Source of the DNA: Streptomyces sp. NBC_00490
GTDB taxonomy: Bacteria; Actinomycetota; Actinomycetes; Streptomycetales; Streptomycetaceae
Assembly: GCF_036013645.1 (NCBI RefSeq)
Contig: NZ_CP107869.1
Coordinates: forward strand, 2,542,001-2,606,000
Reading direction: 5' to 3'
Length of the DNA: 64,000 nt
Numbering within the stretch: the first letter of the stretch is position 1; the number at the start of each line of letters is the position of its first letter. Shown here in pieces: positions 53,233 through 61,886 of this stretch. The notes beneath the pieces are model-generated. The model was not told the origin of the DNA. It saw only the letters and a list, made by a program, of their open reading frames with translations, and did no database searches. The position numbers and the translations under genes are program-made.

Positions 53233-55839
53233 CTACCGCGGTGTCATCCGCTCCGCCACGTCCGGGTGCTCCTTCAGCCAGGCGGCGACGGCCTCTTCCT
53301 CGTGGCCCTGGCCCCGCTGGTTGATCTCGGCCTCCAGGGTGCCGAGCTCGTCCTCACTCATCCGGAAGCTTTTGATCCACTTGGTGAGCTGCGGATACTG
53401 CGCCGGGAACTTCTCGTTGGCGATGGTCCGGATCGTGTTGCCCTCGCCGAAGAGCTTCTTGTCGTCCTTGAGCTTGGTCAGGTCGTACTGGCTGTACGCC
53501 CAGTGCGGCGACCAGAGCACGACGGCCACGGGCTGCTTCTTGGCGTAGGCGCGCTTGAGCTCGGCCAGCATCGCGGGCGTGGAGCCGTCGACGACGTCGT
53601 ACTCCTTGTCCAGGCCGTAGCCCGGCAGGACCTTCTTCTTGAGGAGGTTCATCTCGCCGGTGCCCGGTTCGATGCCGATGATCCTGCCGTCGAAGAGGTC
53701 GGCCTTGCCCTTGAGGTCCTCGTACGACTTGACGCCCTTGACGTACGAGGGGACCGCGATCTCCAGCGAGGTCGGCTCGTACCAGGTGCCGAGGTCGGCG
53801 AGTCTGTCCTTGTTCTTGTCCCAGTAGTTCGCCTGCGCGTACGGCAGCCAGGCGTCGAAGTTGAGATCGAGGTCCCCGGAGGCGAGGCCCGTGTAGACCG
53901 GGCCGACGTCCATCTGCTTCAGGTTCAGCTTGTAGCCGCGCCGCTCCAGGACGTTCTTCCAGAGGTAGGTGACGGCGATGTCCTCGTCCCAGGGGAACCA
54001 GGCCACGTCGACGGGCCGCTTCGCCTCGGCGGGGGCGGCGGTGTCCGCGACGGGTGCGAGCTTGTCGAGCACACCCGGGTTGGCCTTCAGCCAGGCGCGT
54101 ACGGCGTCCTGCTGCCTGCCCTTGCCCGCCTTGTTGATCTCGGCTTCCAGACCGGTGAGCTGCTTCTCGCTCATCCTGAAGTTCTTCAGCCACTTCGCGA
54201 CGACTGGGTTGTCGTCGGCGAAGCCCTTGCGGGCCACCGTGTGCACCCCGTCGCCCTTGCCCCAGGAGCCCTTGGGGTCCTTGAGCTTCTTCAGCTTGTA
54301 GTCGCTGTACGCCCAGTGCGGCGACCAGAGCGTGACGACGACCGGTTCCTGCTTGCTGTACGCCCGCTTCAGCTCGGCCAGCATCGCCGGCGTGGAGCTG
54401 TCGACGACCTTGTACTCCTTGTCGAGACCGTAGTCCTTGAGGACCTTGCTCTTGAGCAGACCCATCATTCCGGCGCTGGACTCGATGCCGGTGATCTTCC
54501 CGCCGAACTCGGCGGCCCGGCCCTTGAGGTCCTCCAGGGAGTCGACGCCCTTCATGTACGAGGGGACGCTCAGCTCCAGGGAGGTGGGGCCGTACCAGGA
54601 GCCCAGGTCGTCCAGCCGGTCGCCGTACTTCTTCCAGTACTCGGCGTGGGTGGTCGGCAGCCAGGCGTCGGTCTGGAAGTCGACGTTGCCGGAGGCCAGG
54701 GAGGTGTAGAGCGGGCCGGCGTCGAGCTGCTTGGCCTCCACCTCGAAGCCGCGTTCCTCCAGGAGCTCCTTCCACAGGAAGGTGGAGGCGACGCCCTCGT
54801 CCCAGGGGATGTAGCCGATGCTGACCTTCTTGCCCTGGCCGACGTTCTCGCCGACCGGGGTCGTGCTGTCGTCCTTGCCGCCGAACATCCCCATGCCGCC
54901 CGCGACGAGGGCGAGGACCACCACGCCGATGACGGCGACCTGCGGTCGGGGGCGGTACGACCAGATCTTCAGCCCCTGTGCGGCACGTGCCTTGGCGGCG
55001 GCGCGGCGGCCCAGCGGGGAGACCTGGGTGCCCAGGGCGCCGGTCATGCGGTCGAGGTAGATCGCGAGGATCACGATGGCGACGCCCGCCTCGGACCCAA
55101 GACCCACGTCGAGCTGGCCGATGGCCTCGTTGACGCGTCCGCCGAGGCCGCCGGTGCCGACCATGCCGGCGATCGCGGCCATGGACAGGCCGAGCATGAT
55201 GACCTGGTTGACGCCGGCCATGACGGTGGGCAGGGCGAGCGGGAGCTGGACCCGCAGGAGGGTGTCCCTGGGAGTCGTGCCGAACGCCTCGGCCGCCTCG
55301 ACCAGTTCCTTGTCGACCTGGCGGATGCCCAGCTCGGTCATGCGCACGCCGGGGGCGAGCGCGAAGATCAGGGTGGCGACGATGCCCGCGGGGGCGCCGG
55401 TGCCGAAGAAGAGGATCGCCGGGATGAGGTAGATCATCGCGGGCAGTGTCTGCATGAAGTCCAGGACCGGCCGGACCAGTCCGCTGACGCGGTCGGAGCG
55501 GGCCGCCCAGATGCCGACGGGCACGGAGATCACCAGGGCGATGATCGTGGCGACCAGGACCAGCGAGAGGGTCACCATCGCGTCGTCCCACAGTTCGAGG
55601 GAGTCGATGAAGGCGAAGCCCGCGAAGGTGAGGACGCCGGCCGTGGTGCCGCGCAGCCAGAAGGCGATGACGGCGAAGATGCCCGCGAGGAGCAGGGGCT
55701 GGGGCGCCTGGAGGACGGCGTCGATACCGTCGTAGGTGCCGGTGAAGACGGTCTTGAGGAAGTCGAAGAGCCAGGCCATGTGGCCGAGCAGCCATTCGAC
55801 CGCGTCGTTGACCCAGTCGCCGAGCGGGATCCTAGGCAC
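53233..55839 (-). CDS. Glycine-betaine ABC permease fused to two substrate-binding domains
   Basis: An 868-aa fusion. Residues 1-290 are a ProW/OpuAB permease with about seven helices and the EAA loop (LVEAAEAFGTTPRDTLLRVQLPLALPTVMAG). A further helix (about 304-323, AVIGVVVLALVAGGMGMF) leads outside to two tandem OpuAC domains: about 340-590 (SIGYIPWDEGVASTFLWKEL) and about 612-865 (VAWFPWDEDIAVTYLWKNVL). Both keep SPHWAY and DAWLP aromatic-cage segments and are clearly homologous. Compatible-solute uptake for osmoprotection is the family role. It starts 8 bp inside the ATPase gene. Confidence 0.93.
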   Translation of the reverse strand: MPRIPLGDWVNDAVEWLLGHMAWLFDFLKTVFTGTYDGIDAVLQAPQPLLLAGIFAVIAFWLRGTTAGVLTFAGFAFIDSLELWDDAMVTLSLVLVATIIALVISVPVGIWAARSDRVSGLVRPVLDFMQTLPAMIYLIPAILFFGTGAPAGIVATLIFALAPGVRMTELGIRQVDKELVEAAEAFGTTPRDTLLRVQLPLALPTVMAGVNQVIMLGLSMAAIAGMVGTGGLGGRVNEAIGQLDVGLGSEAGVAIVILAIYLDRMTGALGTQVSPLGRRAAAKARAAQGLKIWSYRPRPQVAVIGVVVLALVAGGMGMFGGKDDSTTPVGENVGQGKKVSIGYIPWDEGVASTFLWKELLEERGFEVEAKQLDAGPLYTSLASGNVDFQTDAWLPTTHAEYWKKYGDRLDDLGSWYGPTSLELSVPSYMKGVDSLEDLKGRAAEFGGKITGIESSAGMMGLLKSKVLKDYGLDKEYKVVDSSTPAMLAELKRAYSKQEPVVVTLWSPHWAYSDYKLKKLKDPKGSWGKGDGVHTVARKGFADDNPVVAKWLKNFRMSEKQLTGLEAEINKAGKGRQQDAVRAWLKANPGVLDKLAPVADTAAPAEAKRPVDVAWFPWDEDIAVTYLWKNVLERRGYKLNLKQMDVGPVYTGLASGDLDLNFDAWLPYAQANYWDKNKDRLADLGTWYEPTSLEIAVPSYVKGVKSYEDLKGKADLFDGRIIGIEPGTGEMNLLKKKVLPGYGLDKEYDVVDGSTPAMLAELKRAYAKKQPVAVVLWSPHWAYSQYDLTKLKDDKKLFGEGNTIRTIANEKFPAQYPQLTKWIKSFRMSEDELGTLEAEINQRGQGHEEEAVAAWLKEHPDVAERMTPR

Positions 55840-56920
55840 GGGCCACCACCTTGTCGCCGCCCTTGTCCCGGGGCGAGTCGCAGGCCACCGGGTCGGACTG
55901 CTCGTCGCCGAGGAACGCGACGAGGCGTTGTCTCGGGACGCGGCCGACGAGTTTGCCGGTCTTGTCGAGGACGGCGACGGGGTGCGTCAGCCGGGCGCTG
56001 ATCGCGCAGAGTTCGGTGAAGGGGGTGTCCGGTGTCGCGGTCTCGCAGCGACAGCCGACCTCGTCACCGGCGACGTCCGGGTCCATGACGGCGCCCGCGG
56101 TCAGGACCCGCGAGCGGTCGACGTCCTGGGTGAAGGAGGCCACGTAGTCGTCGGCGGGCCGCACGAGGATGTCCTCCGCGCTGCCGATCTGGACGATACG
56201 GCCGTCGCGCATGACGGCGATGCGGTCGCCCAGGCGCATGGCCTCGTTGAGGTCGTGGGTGATGAAGACGATGGTCTTCTTCAGGGTCTTCTGGAGCTCC
56301 AGGAGCTGGTCCTGCATGTCGCGGCGGATCAGCGGGTCGAGCGCGCTGAAGGACTCGTCCATCAGGAGCAGGTCGGCGTCGGTGGCCAGCGCGCGGGCCA
56401 GGCCGACGCGCTGCTGCATACCGCCGGACAGCTCGTCGGGCCAGGACTTCTCCCAGCCGGCCAGACCGCACAGGGCCAGGGCCTCGGTGGCGCGCTTCTC
56501 GCGCTCGGCGCGGGGGACGCCCTGTACGGCGAGGCCGTAGGCGGCGTTCTCCAGGACGCTGCGGTGCGGGAAGAGCGCGAAGTGCTGGAAGACCATGCTG
56601 ATCTTCCTCGCCCGGACCGCGCGCAGTTCGCGGTCGCCGAGCGCGGTCAGGTCCTGGCCGTCGAAGCGGACGTGTCCGGCGGTGGGCTCGAGGAGGCCGT
56701 TGAGCATGCGCAGCAAGGTGGACTTGCCGGATCCCGACAGGCCCATGACGACGAAGATCTGGCCGGGCTCCACGGTGAAGGAGGCGTCGACGACCGCGGC
56801 GGTGGTGCCGTCGGCGCGCAGCTCCTCCCGGTCGGCTCCATCGCGCAGTCTCTCGACTGCCTCACTCGGTCGTCTGCCGAACACCTTGTAGAGATGTTCG
56901 GCCTCTAGGCTGGCTGACAC
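55832..56920 (-). CDS. Glycine-betaine/proline ABC transporter ATP-binding protein (ProV/OpuAA-like)
   Basis: A 362-aa ATPase. It has Walker A GLSGSGKST, a Q-loop in VFQHFALFPHRSVLENAAYG, signature LSGGMQQRVGLARALA, Walker B LLLMDESFSALDPL and the H-loop FITHDLNEAMRL. The C-terminal about 100 residues hold a CBS-like regulatory part (TELCAISARLTHPVAVLDKTGKLVGRV), which senses ionic strength in OpuA. It pairs with the permease fused to two binding domains, overlapping by 8 bp. No clear osmotic-response element was seen upstream; 56921-57074 shows no gene. Confidence 0.95.
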   Translation of the reverse strand: MSASLEAEHLYKVFGRRPSEAVERLRDGADREELRADGTTAAVVDASFTVEPGQIFVVMGLSGSGKSTLLRMLNGLLEPTAGHVRFDGQDLTALGDRELRAVRARKISMVFQHFALFPHRSVLENAAYGLAVQGVPRAEREKRATEALALCGLAGWEKSWPDELSGGMQQRVGLARALATDADLLLMDESFSALDPLIRRDMQDQLLELQKTLKKTIVFITHDLNEAMRLGDRIAVMRDGRIVQIGSAEDILVRPADDYVASFTQDVDRSRVLTAGAVMDPDVAGDEVGCRCETATPDTPFTELCAISARLTHPVAVLDKTGKLVGRVPRQRLVAFLGDEQSDPVACDSPRDKGGDKVVARA

Positions 56921-57074
56921 GCGTACCTCTTGACTCGGGGGCGGGGGTCAGTGGCGGCGCCTGCCCTCGACCGACCAGGGCAAACGCCGAAGTGGTTCAG
57001 TTCACAACCATTCCGTGGGATCGCCGTAGCGGCTTCACAACGCTGAGGACCGGTGACTGTCGGCGGCGTACGGC

Positions 57075-58007
57075 ATGATGCGAGACGTGACCGGACGACT
57101 CATGCTCCTCGACACCGCCTCCCTCTACTTCCGCGCCTACTTCGGCGTCCCGGAGTCCGTGAAGGCCCCGGACGGCACGCCGGTGAACGCCGTGCGCGGG
57201 CTGCTGGAATTCATCGACCGGCTGGTCAGGGACCACCGTCCCGATGAGCTGGTGGCCTGCATGGACGCCGACTGGCGTCCTCAGTGGCGGGTCGACCTGA
57301 TCCCCTCCTACAAGGCGCACCGCGTCGCCGAGGAGCGCGAAGTGGGGCCGGACGAGGAGGAGGTGCCGGACACGCTGTCGCCGCAGGTCCCGGTCATCGA
57401 GGAGGTTCTGGACGCGCTCGGCATCGCGCGCGTGGGCGTCGCGGGGTACGAGGCGGACGACGTGATCGGCACGTTCACCGCGCGGGCGAAGGGCCCGGTG
57501 GACATCGTCACCGGCGACCGCGATCTGTACCAGCTGGTGGACGACGCGCGCGGGGTGCGGGTGCTGTACCCGCTCAAGGGCGTGGGCACCCTCCAGCTCA
57601 CGGACGAGGCGTGGCTGCGCGAGAAGTATGGGGTCGACGGGCCGGGGTACGCGGATCTGGCGCTGCTGCGCGGCGACCCGAGCGACGGTCTGCCGGGGGT
57701 GCCCGGCATCGGGGAGAAGACGGCCGCCAAGCTGCTGGCCGAGTTCGGCGATGTCGCCGGGATCATGGCGGCGGTCGACGACCCGAAGGCCAAGCTCACG
57801 CCGTCGCAGCGCAAGCGGCTGGACGAGTCGCGGCCCTATGTCGCGGTGGCGCCCAAGGTCGTGCGGGTGGCGGACGACGTCCCGCTGCCGGACGTCGACA
57901 CGGTGGTGCCGCGCGGGCCGCGCGATCCGGCGGCGGTGGAGCGGCTGGCGGCGCGCTGGGGGCTGGGCGGGTCGCTTCAGCGACTGCTGACGACCCTGGC
58001 CCCGTAA
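57075..58007 (+). CDS. 5'-3' exonuclease (PolI N-terminal-type flap nuclease)
   Basis: A 310-aa stand-alone nuclease like the N-terminal domain of DNA polymerase I. Metal-binding blocks are LMLLDTASLYFRAYF, LVACMDADWRPQWRVDLIPSYKAHR, GYEADDVIGTFTARA and DIVTGDRDLYQLVDD. An H3TH helix-hairpin-helix is at about 195-225 (LRGDPSDGLPGVPGIGEKTAAKLLAEFG). Mature function would be removal of RNA primers or flaps. ATG 57075 is followed by ATG 57078 and GTG 57087; none has a good ribosome site. It is divergent from the betaine transporter. Confidence 0.92.
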   Translation: MMRDVTGRLMLLDTASLYFRAYFGVPESVKAPDGTPVNAVRGLLEFIDRLVRDHRPDELVACMDADWRPQWRVDLIPSYKAHRVAEEREVGPDEEEVPDTLSPQVPVIEEVLDALGIARVGVAGYEADDVIGTFTARAKGPVDIVTGDRDLYQLVDDARGVRVLYPLKGVGTLQLTDEAWLREKYGVDGPGYADLALLRGDPSDGLPGVPGIGEKTAAKLLAEFGDVAGIMAAVDDPKAKLTPSQRKRLDESRPYVAVAPKVVRVADDVPLPDVDTVVPRGPRDPAAVERLAARWGLGGSLQRLLTTLAP

Positions 58008-58118
58008 ATCATGTTCTCTGCCAAGTGAATGAGATTCTCTTCAGGAGGGATCCACACTCTCCACAATGGCTTAATCTTGCCCTCATACAAGGGGTGTTAA
58101 GTAGGGGGGAAATGCTAA

Positions 58119-58134
58119 CTTAGGTAAGCCTAAG
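58119..58134. promoter_or_regulatory. Iron box (DmdR/IdeR-type operator)
   Basis: CTTAGG-TAAG-CCTAAG is a perfect inverted repeat with a 4-nt centre, 20 bp before the start codon of a siderophore-interacting protein. It carries the TTAGG/CCTAA arms of the DtxR-family iron box. The region 58008-58154 is unusually A/T-rich for this genome and includes GAGAATCTCATTC-like sequence read on the minus strand. Confidence 0.7.
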
Positions 58135-58154
58135 CGAAAAGCAGGGAGGCAGCC

Positions 58155-58994
58155 ATGGCAGAACGACCGGGACGCAAGCCGCGGAAGCCGTATTCCGCTC
58201 AGGTCGTCCGCACCGAGCGGCTGACCCCCCACATGCACCGCGTGGTGCTCGGCGGTGAGGGGCTCGCCGACTTCGCGGCGGACACCTGCTCCGACCACTA
58301 TGTGAAGCTGCTGTTCCCGGCCGGGGGTGCGACCTACCCGGAGCCCTTCGACATGGAGCGCATCCGCGAGGAGTTCCCGCGCGAGCAGTGGCCGGTGACG
58401 CGGACGTACACCGTGCGCCACTGGGATGCCGAACACCGTGAGCTGACCCTGGACTTCGTCATCCACGGCGACGAGGGCCTCGCCGGACCCTGGGCGGCGA
58501 ACGTGCAGCCGGGCGAGACCGTGCGGTTCAGCGGCCCGGGCGGCGCCTACACCCCTGATCCGACCGCCGACTGGCATCTGTTCGCCGGGGACGAGAGCGC
58601 GCTGCCCGCGATCGCCCGCTCCCTGGAGGTGCTGCCCGCCGGTGCCACGGCGTACGCCTTCATCGAGGTCTCCGGGCCCGAGGAGGAGCAGAAGATCGAC
58701 TCCGACGTGGAGGTCGTCTGGCTGCACCGCGGGGACCGGCCGGTCGGCGAGGCGCTGACCGAGGCCGTGCGGGCGCTGGACTTCCCCGAGGGCCGCGTGC
58801 ACGCCTTCGTCCACGGCGAGGCGCACTGCGTGAAGCAGCTGCGGCACCTGCTGCGCGTCGAGCGCGAGATCGCCCGCGAGGACCTGTCGATCTCCGGGTA
58901 CTGGCGGCTCGGCCACAACGAGGACGGCTGGCAGGCCTCGAAGCGGGACTGGAACGCGCGGATCGAGGCGGAGCAGGAGGGCACGCCCGCCTAG
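58155..58994 (+). CDS. Siderophore-interacting protein (ferric-siderophore reductase, SIP)
   Basis: A 279-aa FAD-dependent reductase that frees iron from imported ferric siderophores in the cytoplasm. The FAD site is RTYTVRHWD, then LDFVIHGDEGLAGPWAANVQPGE and FSGPGGAY. The NAD(P)H domain has FAGDESALPAIARSLEVLP, and the C-terminal SIP tail ISGYWRLGHNEDGW is exact for the family. ATG 58155 follows AGGGAGG at 6 nt. An iron box sits just upstream, so it should be repressed by DmdR in iron-replete cells. No siderophore synthesis genes are nearby. Confidence 0.94.
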   Translation: MAERPGRKPRKPYSAQVVRTERLTPHMHRVVLGGEGLADFAADTCSDHYVKLLFPAGGATYPEPFDMERIREEFPREQWPVTRTYTVRHWDAEHRELTLDFVIHGDEGLAGPWAANVQPGETVRFSGPGGAYTPDPTADWHLFAGDESALPAIARSLEVLPAGATAYAFIEVSGPEEEQKIDSDVEVVWLHRGDRPVGEALTEAVRALDFPEGRVHAFVHGEAHCVKQLRHLLRVEREIAREDLSISGYWRLGHNEDGWQASKRDWNARIEAEQEGTPA

Positions 58995-59049
58995 TCCCCC
59001 TCGGACGGACACGAAGTGTGGGAGGGCACGGCGGCGCCCTCCCACACGG

Positions 59050-59826
59050 CTACACGGACCGTTGGTACGACCGGAACGTCCGGATCGACAGCCACACCGC
59101 CGCCACCGCCAGCGCCAGCAGCCCACCGCCCCGGATCAGCACATCACCCCAGTCGGGGTCCCCGGACAGCGCCGAACGCCCCGCCACCATCGCCCAGTCG
59201 AGCGGGTTGAGGTCGGCGACATGCCGCATCCACCCGGGCATCTGGGCGGGCGCCATGAAGGCGGAGGACAGGAACGTCAGCGGCAGCAGCAGGAACGTGT
59301 TGATCCCGATGATCGACTCCCGCTCCCGCACCAGCATGCCGAGCGCGTTGGACAGCGCCCCGAAGACCGTGCCCAGCAGCACCGAGGCGAGCACCAGGAC
59401 CGCGATCCCGACGATCCCGCCCGGGTAGTCCGCCCCGCCCAGCAGCCCGAGCAGCACGATGATCACCGACTGCGCGGCGGTGACCAGGCCGTTGTTGACG
59501 ACGTTGCCGTTCATCAGCGCGGCCCGGCTGACCGGGGTGGTCAGAAAGCGGTCCAGGGTGCCGCGCTGGATCTCGTCGAGCGTGGTCATCCCGGCCCACA
59601 TGTTGGAGCTCAGCGCGCTCATCACGACCACGCCGGGGACGAGGTAGTCGAGGTACGAGGTGGTGCCGAAGCCGCCGAGCTCGACGACCTCGCGGAACAG
59701 ACTGCCGAACAGGAACAGCCAGATCACCGGCTGGATCAGGGTGATGACCGCGTACGCGGGCTGGCGCACGAACACCATGAGTTGACGCTGTGTCATGTAC
59801 CAGGTCTGGGAGACGGCGGCGCTCAT
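59050..59826 (-). CDS. ABC-2 type permease (DrrB-like)
   Basis: A 258-aa integral membrane subunit with six helices, including AYAVITLIQPVIWLFLFGSLF, YLDYLVPGVVVMSALSSNMW, GLVTAAQSVIIVLLGLL, GIVGIAVLVLASVLLGTVFG and INTFLLLPLTFLSSAFM. The conserved DrrB/ABC2 sequence MTTLDEIQRGTLDRFLTTPVSRAAL follows the second helix. ATG 59826 overlaps the ATPase stop by 4 bp, so both subunits are made together. It probably exports an antibiotic or lipid; the substrate is unknown. The PadR regulator upstream likely represses the pair. Confidence 0.92.
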   Translation of the reverse strand: MSAAVSQTWYMTQRQLMVFVRQPAYAVITLIQPVIWLFLFGSLFREVVELGGFGTTSYLDYLVPGVVVMSALSSNMWAGMTTLDEIQRGTLDRFLTTPVSRAALMNGNVVNNGLVTAAQSVIIVLLGLLGGADYPGGIVGIAVLVLASVLLGTVFGALSNALGMLVRERESIIGINTFLLLPLTFLSSAFMAPAQMPGWMRHVADLNPLDWAMVAGRSALSGDPDWGDVLIRGGGLLALAVAAVWLSIRTFRSYQRSV

Positions 59827-60866
59827 CGGGCACCTCCCGCGAGGGCGAGGTCGTCGGGCCGGCCGCCTTCCCCGGCCTCCCCCGCACCCTCGACCGCCCC
59901 GGCCTCGGAATAGCGGCGGCCGGTGTACCGCAGGTACACGTCGTCGAGCGAGGGGCGGGCCACGGTCGCGGCGGCGACACCGACTCCGGCGCGCTCGAGT
60001 GCGCCCAGGAGGGCGGGCACCGCCGCCGCTCCGTCGTCGGCGCGGACGCTGACCCGGCGCCCGTCGACCAGGACCTCGTGCACGCCCGGCAGTCCGCCGA
60101 GGGCGCTCCTGAGCAGCGTACGGCCGGCTTCGCCGACGCCGGTGCGGAGCTCCATGTGGACGGCGTCGCCGCGGAGTTCGCCCTTGAGCGAGTCCGGGGT
60201 GCCCTCGACCACGACCCGGCCGCGGTCCACGATGGCGACGCGTTCGGCGAGCCGGTCGGCCTCTTCGAGATAGTGCGTGGTGAGCAGGATGGTCAGTCCC
60301 TCCTCGCCGGAGAGGCGGCCGATCTCGTCCCACATCGCGCCGCGGGCCTGGGGGTCGAGACCGGTGGTGGGCTCGTCGAGGAAGAGCACCTCGGGTCGGT
60401 GCACCAGACCGAGGGCGACGTCGAGGCGGCGCCGCATACCGCCGGAGTAGCCCTTGACCCGGCGGTCCGCGGCGTCGGTGAGGGTGAAGCGGTCCAGCAG
60501 TTCGGCGACGCGCCGGTCGAGGCCGGTCCCCCTCAACCCGTGGAGCCTGCCCTGCAGTCGGAGGTTCTCGCGGCCGGTGGCCCCGGGGTCGGCGCCGGAG
60601 TTCTGCGCGACCACACCGATCGCGCGGCGCACCCGGTCCGGGTGGCGCAGCACGTCGTGACCGGCGACGGTGGCCGTGCCGGAGTCGGGGCGGGCCAGGG
60701 TGGTGAGGATCTTGACGGTGGTGGACTTGCCGGCGCCGTTGGGGCCGAGAAGGCCGAGGACGGTGCCGGGTTCGACGGTGATGTCCATGCCGTTGAGGGC
60801 CGTGACACCACCCGGGTAGGCCTTGATCAGCTGACGCGCCTCGACTGCGGGCGCACGGGTGTTCAT
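59823..60866 (-). CDS. ABC transporter ATPase (DrrA-like drug exporter)
   Basis: A 347-aa ATPase of the daunorubicin-resistance type. It has Walker A GLLGPNGAGKSTTVKIL, the Q-loop (IGVVAQNSGADPGATGRENL), signature YSGGMRRRLDVALGLVH, Walker B VLFLDEPTTGLDPQ and the switch LLTTHYLEEADRL. A DUF4162-like C-terminal domain (about 220-345) includes GELRGDAVHMEL. The C-terminal 30 residues are Gly/Ala/Glu-rich. It forms a 4-bp overlapping pair with the permease. PadR-regulated DrrAB exporters commonly confer self-resistance. Confidence 0.94.
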   Translation of the reverse strand: MNTRAPAVEARQLIKAYPGGVTALNGMDITVEPGTVLGLLGPNGAGKSTTVKILTTLARPDSGTATVAGHDVLRHPDRVRRAIGVVAQNSGADPGATGRENLRLQGRLHGLRGTGLDRRVAELLDRFTLTDAADRRVKGYSGGMRRRLDVALGLVHRPEVLFLDEPTTGLDPQARGAMWDEIGRLSGEEGLTILLTTHYLEEADRLAERVAIVDRGRVVVEGTPDSLKGELRGDAVHMELRTGVGEAGRTLLRSALGGLPGVHEVLVDGRRVSVRADDGAAAVPALLGALERAGVGVAAATVARPSLDDVYLRYTGRRYSEAGAVEGAGEAGEGGRPDDLALAGGAR

Positions 60867-60990
60867 GACAGGTGCTCTCCTGGGTGAGCGGATGACAGCT
60901 GATCCGCGTGAGGAGCACCGGGCTATCCTGGGTGTGCCGCACCTCGATCGCCCGGATGTGCCTCACGGCGGATTCAGCTCGGGGTTCGAG

Positions 60991-61026
60991 GCCCCGGCAA
61001 GGCTGCTCCAACAGCCTTGTCGGGGC
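60991..61026 (-). terminator. Terminator between the PadR gene and the ABC exporter
   Basis: A 15-bp stem (60991-61005 with 61012-61026, one G-T wobble) with a 6-nt loop, 16 bp after the PadR stop codon. On the plus strand it is followed by CTGTTCTTT, so it could stop transcription from either side. Confidence 0.8.
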
Positions 61027-61041
61027 CTGTTCTTTGTCAGA

Positions 61042-61644
61042 TCACGGTTCGTGGAACGCCTTCCACTCGTCGATGCCGGACAGCTCGCCCTTCCTGATCT
61101 CGTCGAGGAAGCCGCGGACCCATGCCGCCTCCGCCTCGATCATGTGGAGCTGGTACTCGTTCTCCACGAGGAAGAGCCGGGGCAGCGTCTCGTACAGCTT
61201 CTCCAGTGCGCCCCGGCCGGAGGCGATCCGGACCTCCAGGGCGTCGAGCCGTTCCTCCAGCAGGAGGACCACGTCGTCGGGGTGCAGCACGCCGAGCAGC
61301 GAGAGCGCGGTCTCGAAGATCGGGTACTCCTTGGCCGGGAAGGCGACCAGGTCCGACATCCACTCGGTGGTCTCCCGGCGGCCGGCCTCGGTGATGCCGT
61401 AGACCGTCCGCTCGGGCCGGTTGCCCTGCCGCTCCACGTCCGTGACCTCGACGAAGCCATGCTTCTGGAGGTTCTGCACGACCGTGTAGAGCGAGCCGTA
61501 GTTGATCTTCGTGCTGGAGTCCTTGCCCTGGCGGCGCAGGGTCTGGGCGATCTCGTAGGGATGCATCGGCTTCTGCCACAGGGTCGCCAGCACGGCGAGC
61601 GCCAAGGGGTTGCGGAGCTTGCGACGCCTCATGGGCCGATTCAC
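61042..61644 (-). CDS. PadR-family transcriptional regulator
   Basis: A 200-aa regulator. The winged helix (about 12-85) has LALAVLATLWQKPMHPYEIAQTLRRQGKD, INYGSLYTVVQNLQKHGFVEV and the wing YGITEAGRRETTEWM. The C-terminal half is a helical dimerisation region (about 105-195, VLLLEERLDALEVRIASG). PadR proteins of this length respond to drug-like ligands and repress adjacent ABC pumps. It lies upstream of the DrrAB-like pair but is separated by a strong hairpin. Starts at 61644 or at the second Met (61632) are both possible. Confidence 0.9.
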   Translation of the reverse strand: MNRPMRRRKLRNPLALAVLATLWQKPMHPYEIAQTLRRQGKDSSTKINYGSLYTVVQNLQKHGFVEVTDVERQGNRPERTVYGITEAGRRETTEWMSDLVAFPAKEYPIFETALSLLGVLHPDDVVLLLEERLDALEVRIASGRGALEKLYETLPRLFLVENEYQLHMIEAEAAWVRGFLDEIRKGELSGIDEWKAFHEP

Positions 61645-61886
61645 CTCGCATCTCTACTTCGTACCGAATATCCGTAGCCGAACATATCGCGATCTACGAG
61701 AGACCGTCAATAGACACGATGTATCGCGTTTCGATGGCCTGCGCAAGAGAGGTGAGGACTTGGGCCCATCTTCGACATGGCCGCGTCATGCGGGTGAAAC
61801 AGCCGCTCCCTAATTTCTGTCGCCCGACAGGAATTCAGCGCCCGCACCGCTGTCCCGCTCTTCCGCCGCCGAAGGCAGGTGCCGCC

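Noticed and set aside
53155..56001. A 948-codon open frame opposite the betaine permease gene
   Set aside because: Low-complexity Val/Gly/Leu text with no domain; the minus-strand permease is unambiguous.
61645..61886. PadR operator of the ATGT-N8-ACAT type
   Set aside because: ACAT and ATGT words and an ATCGCGAT core occur, but with the wrong spacing; evidence too weak to call.
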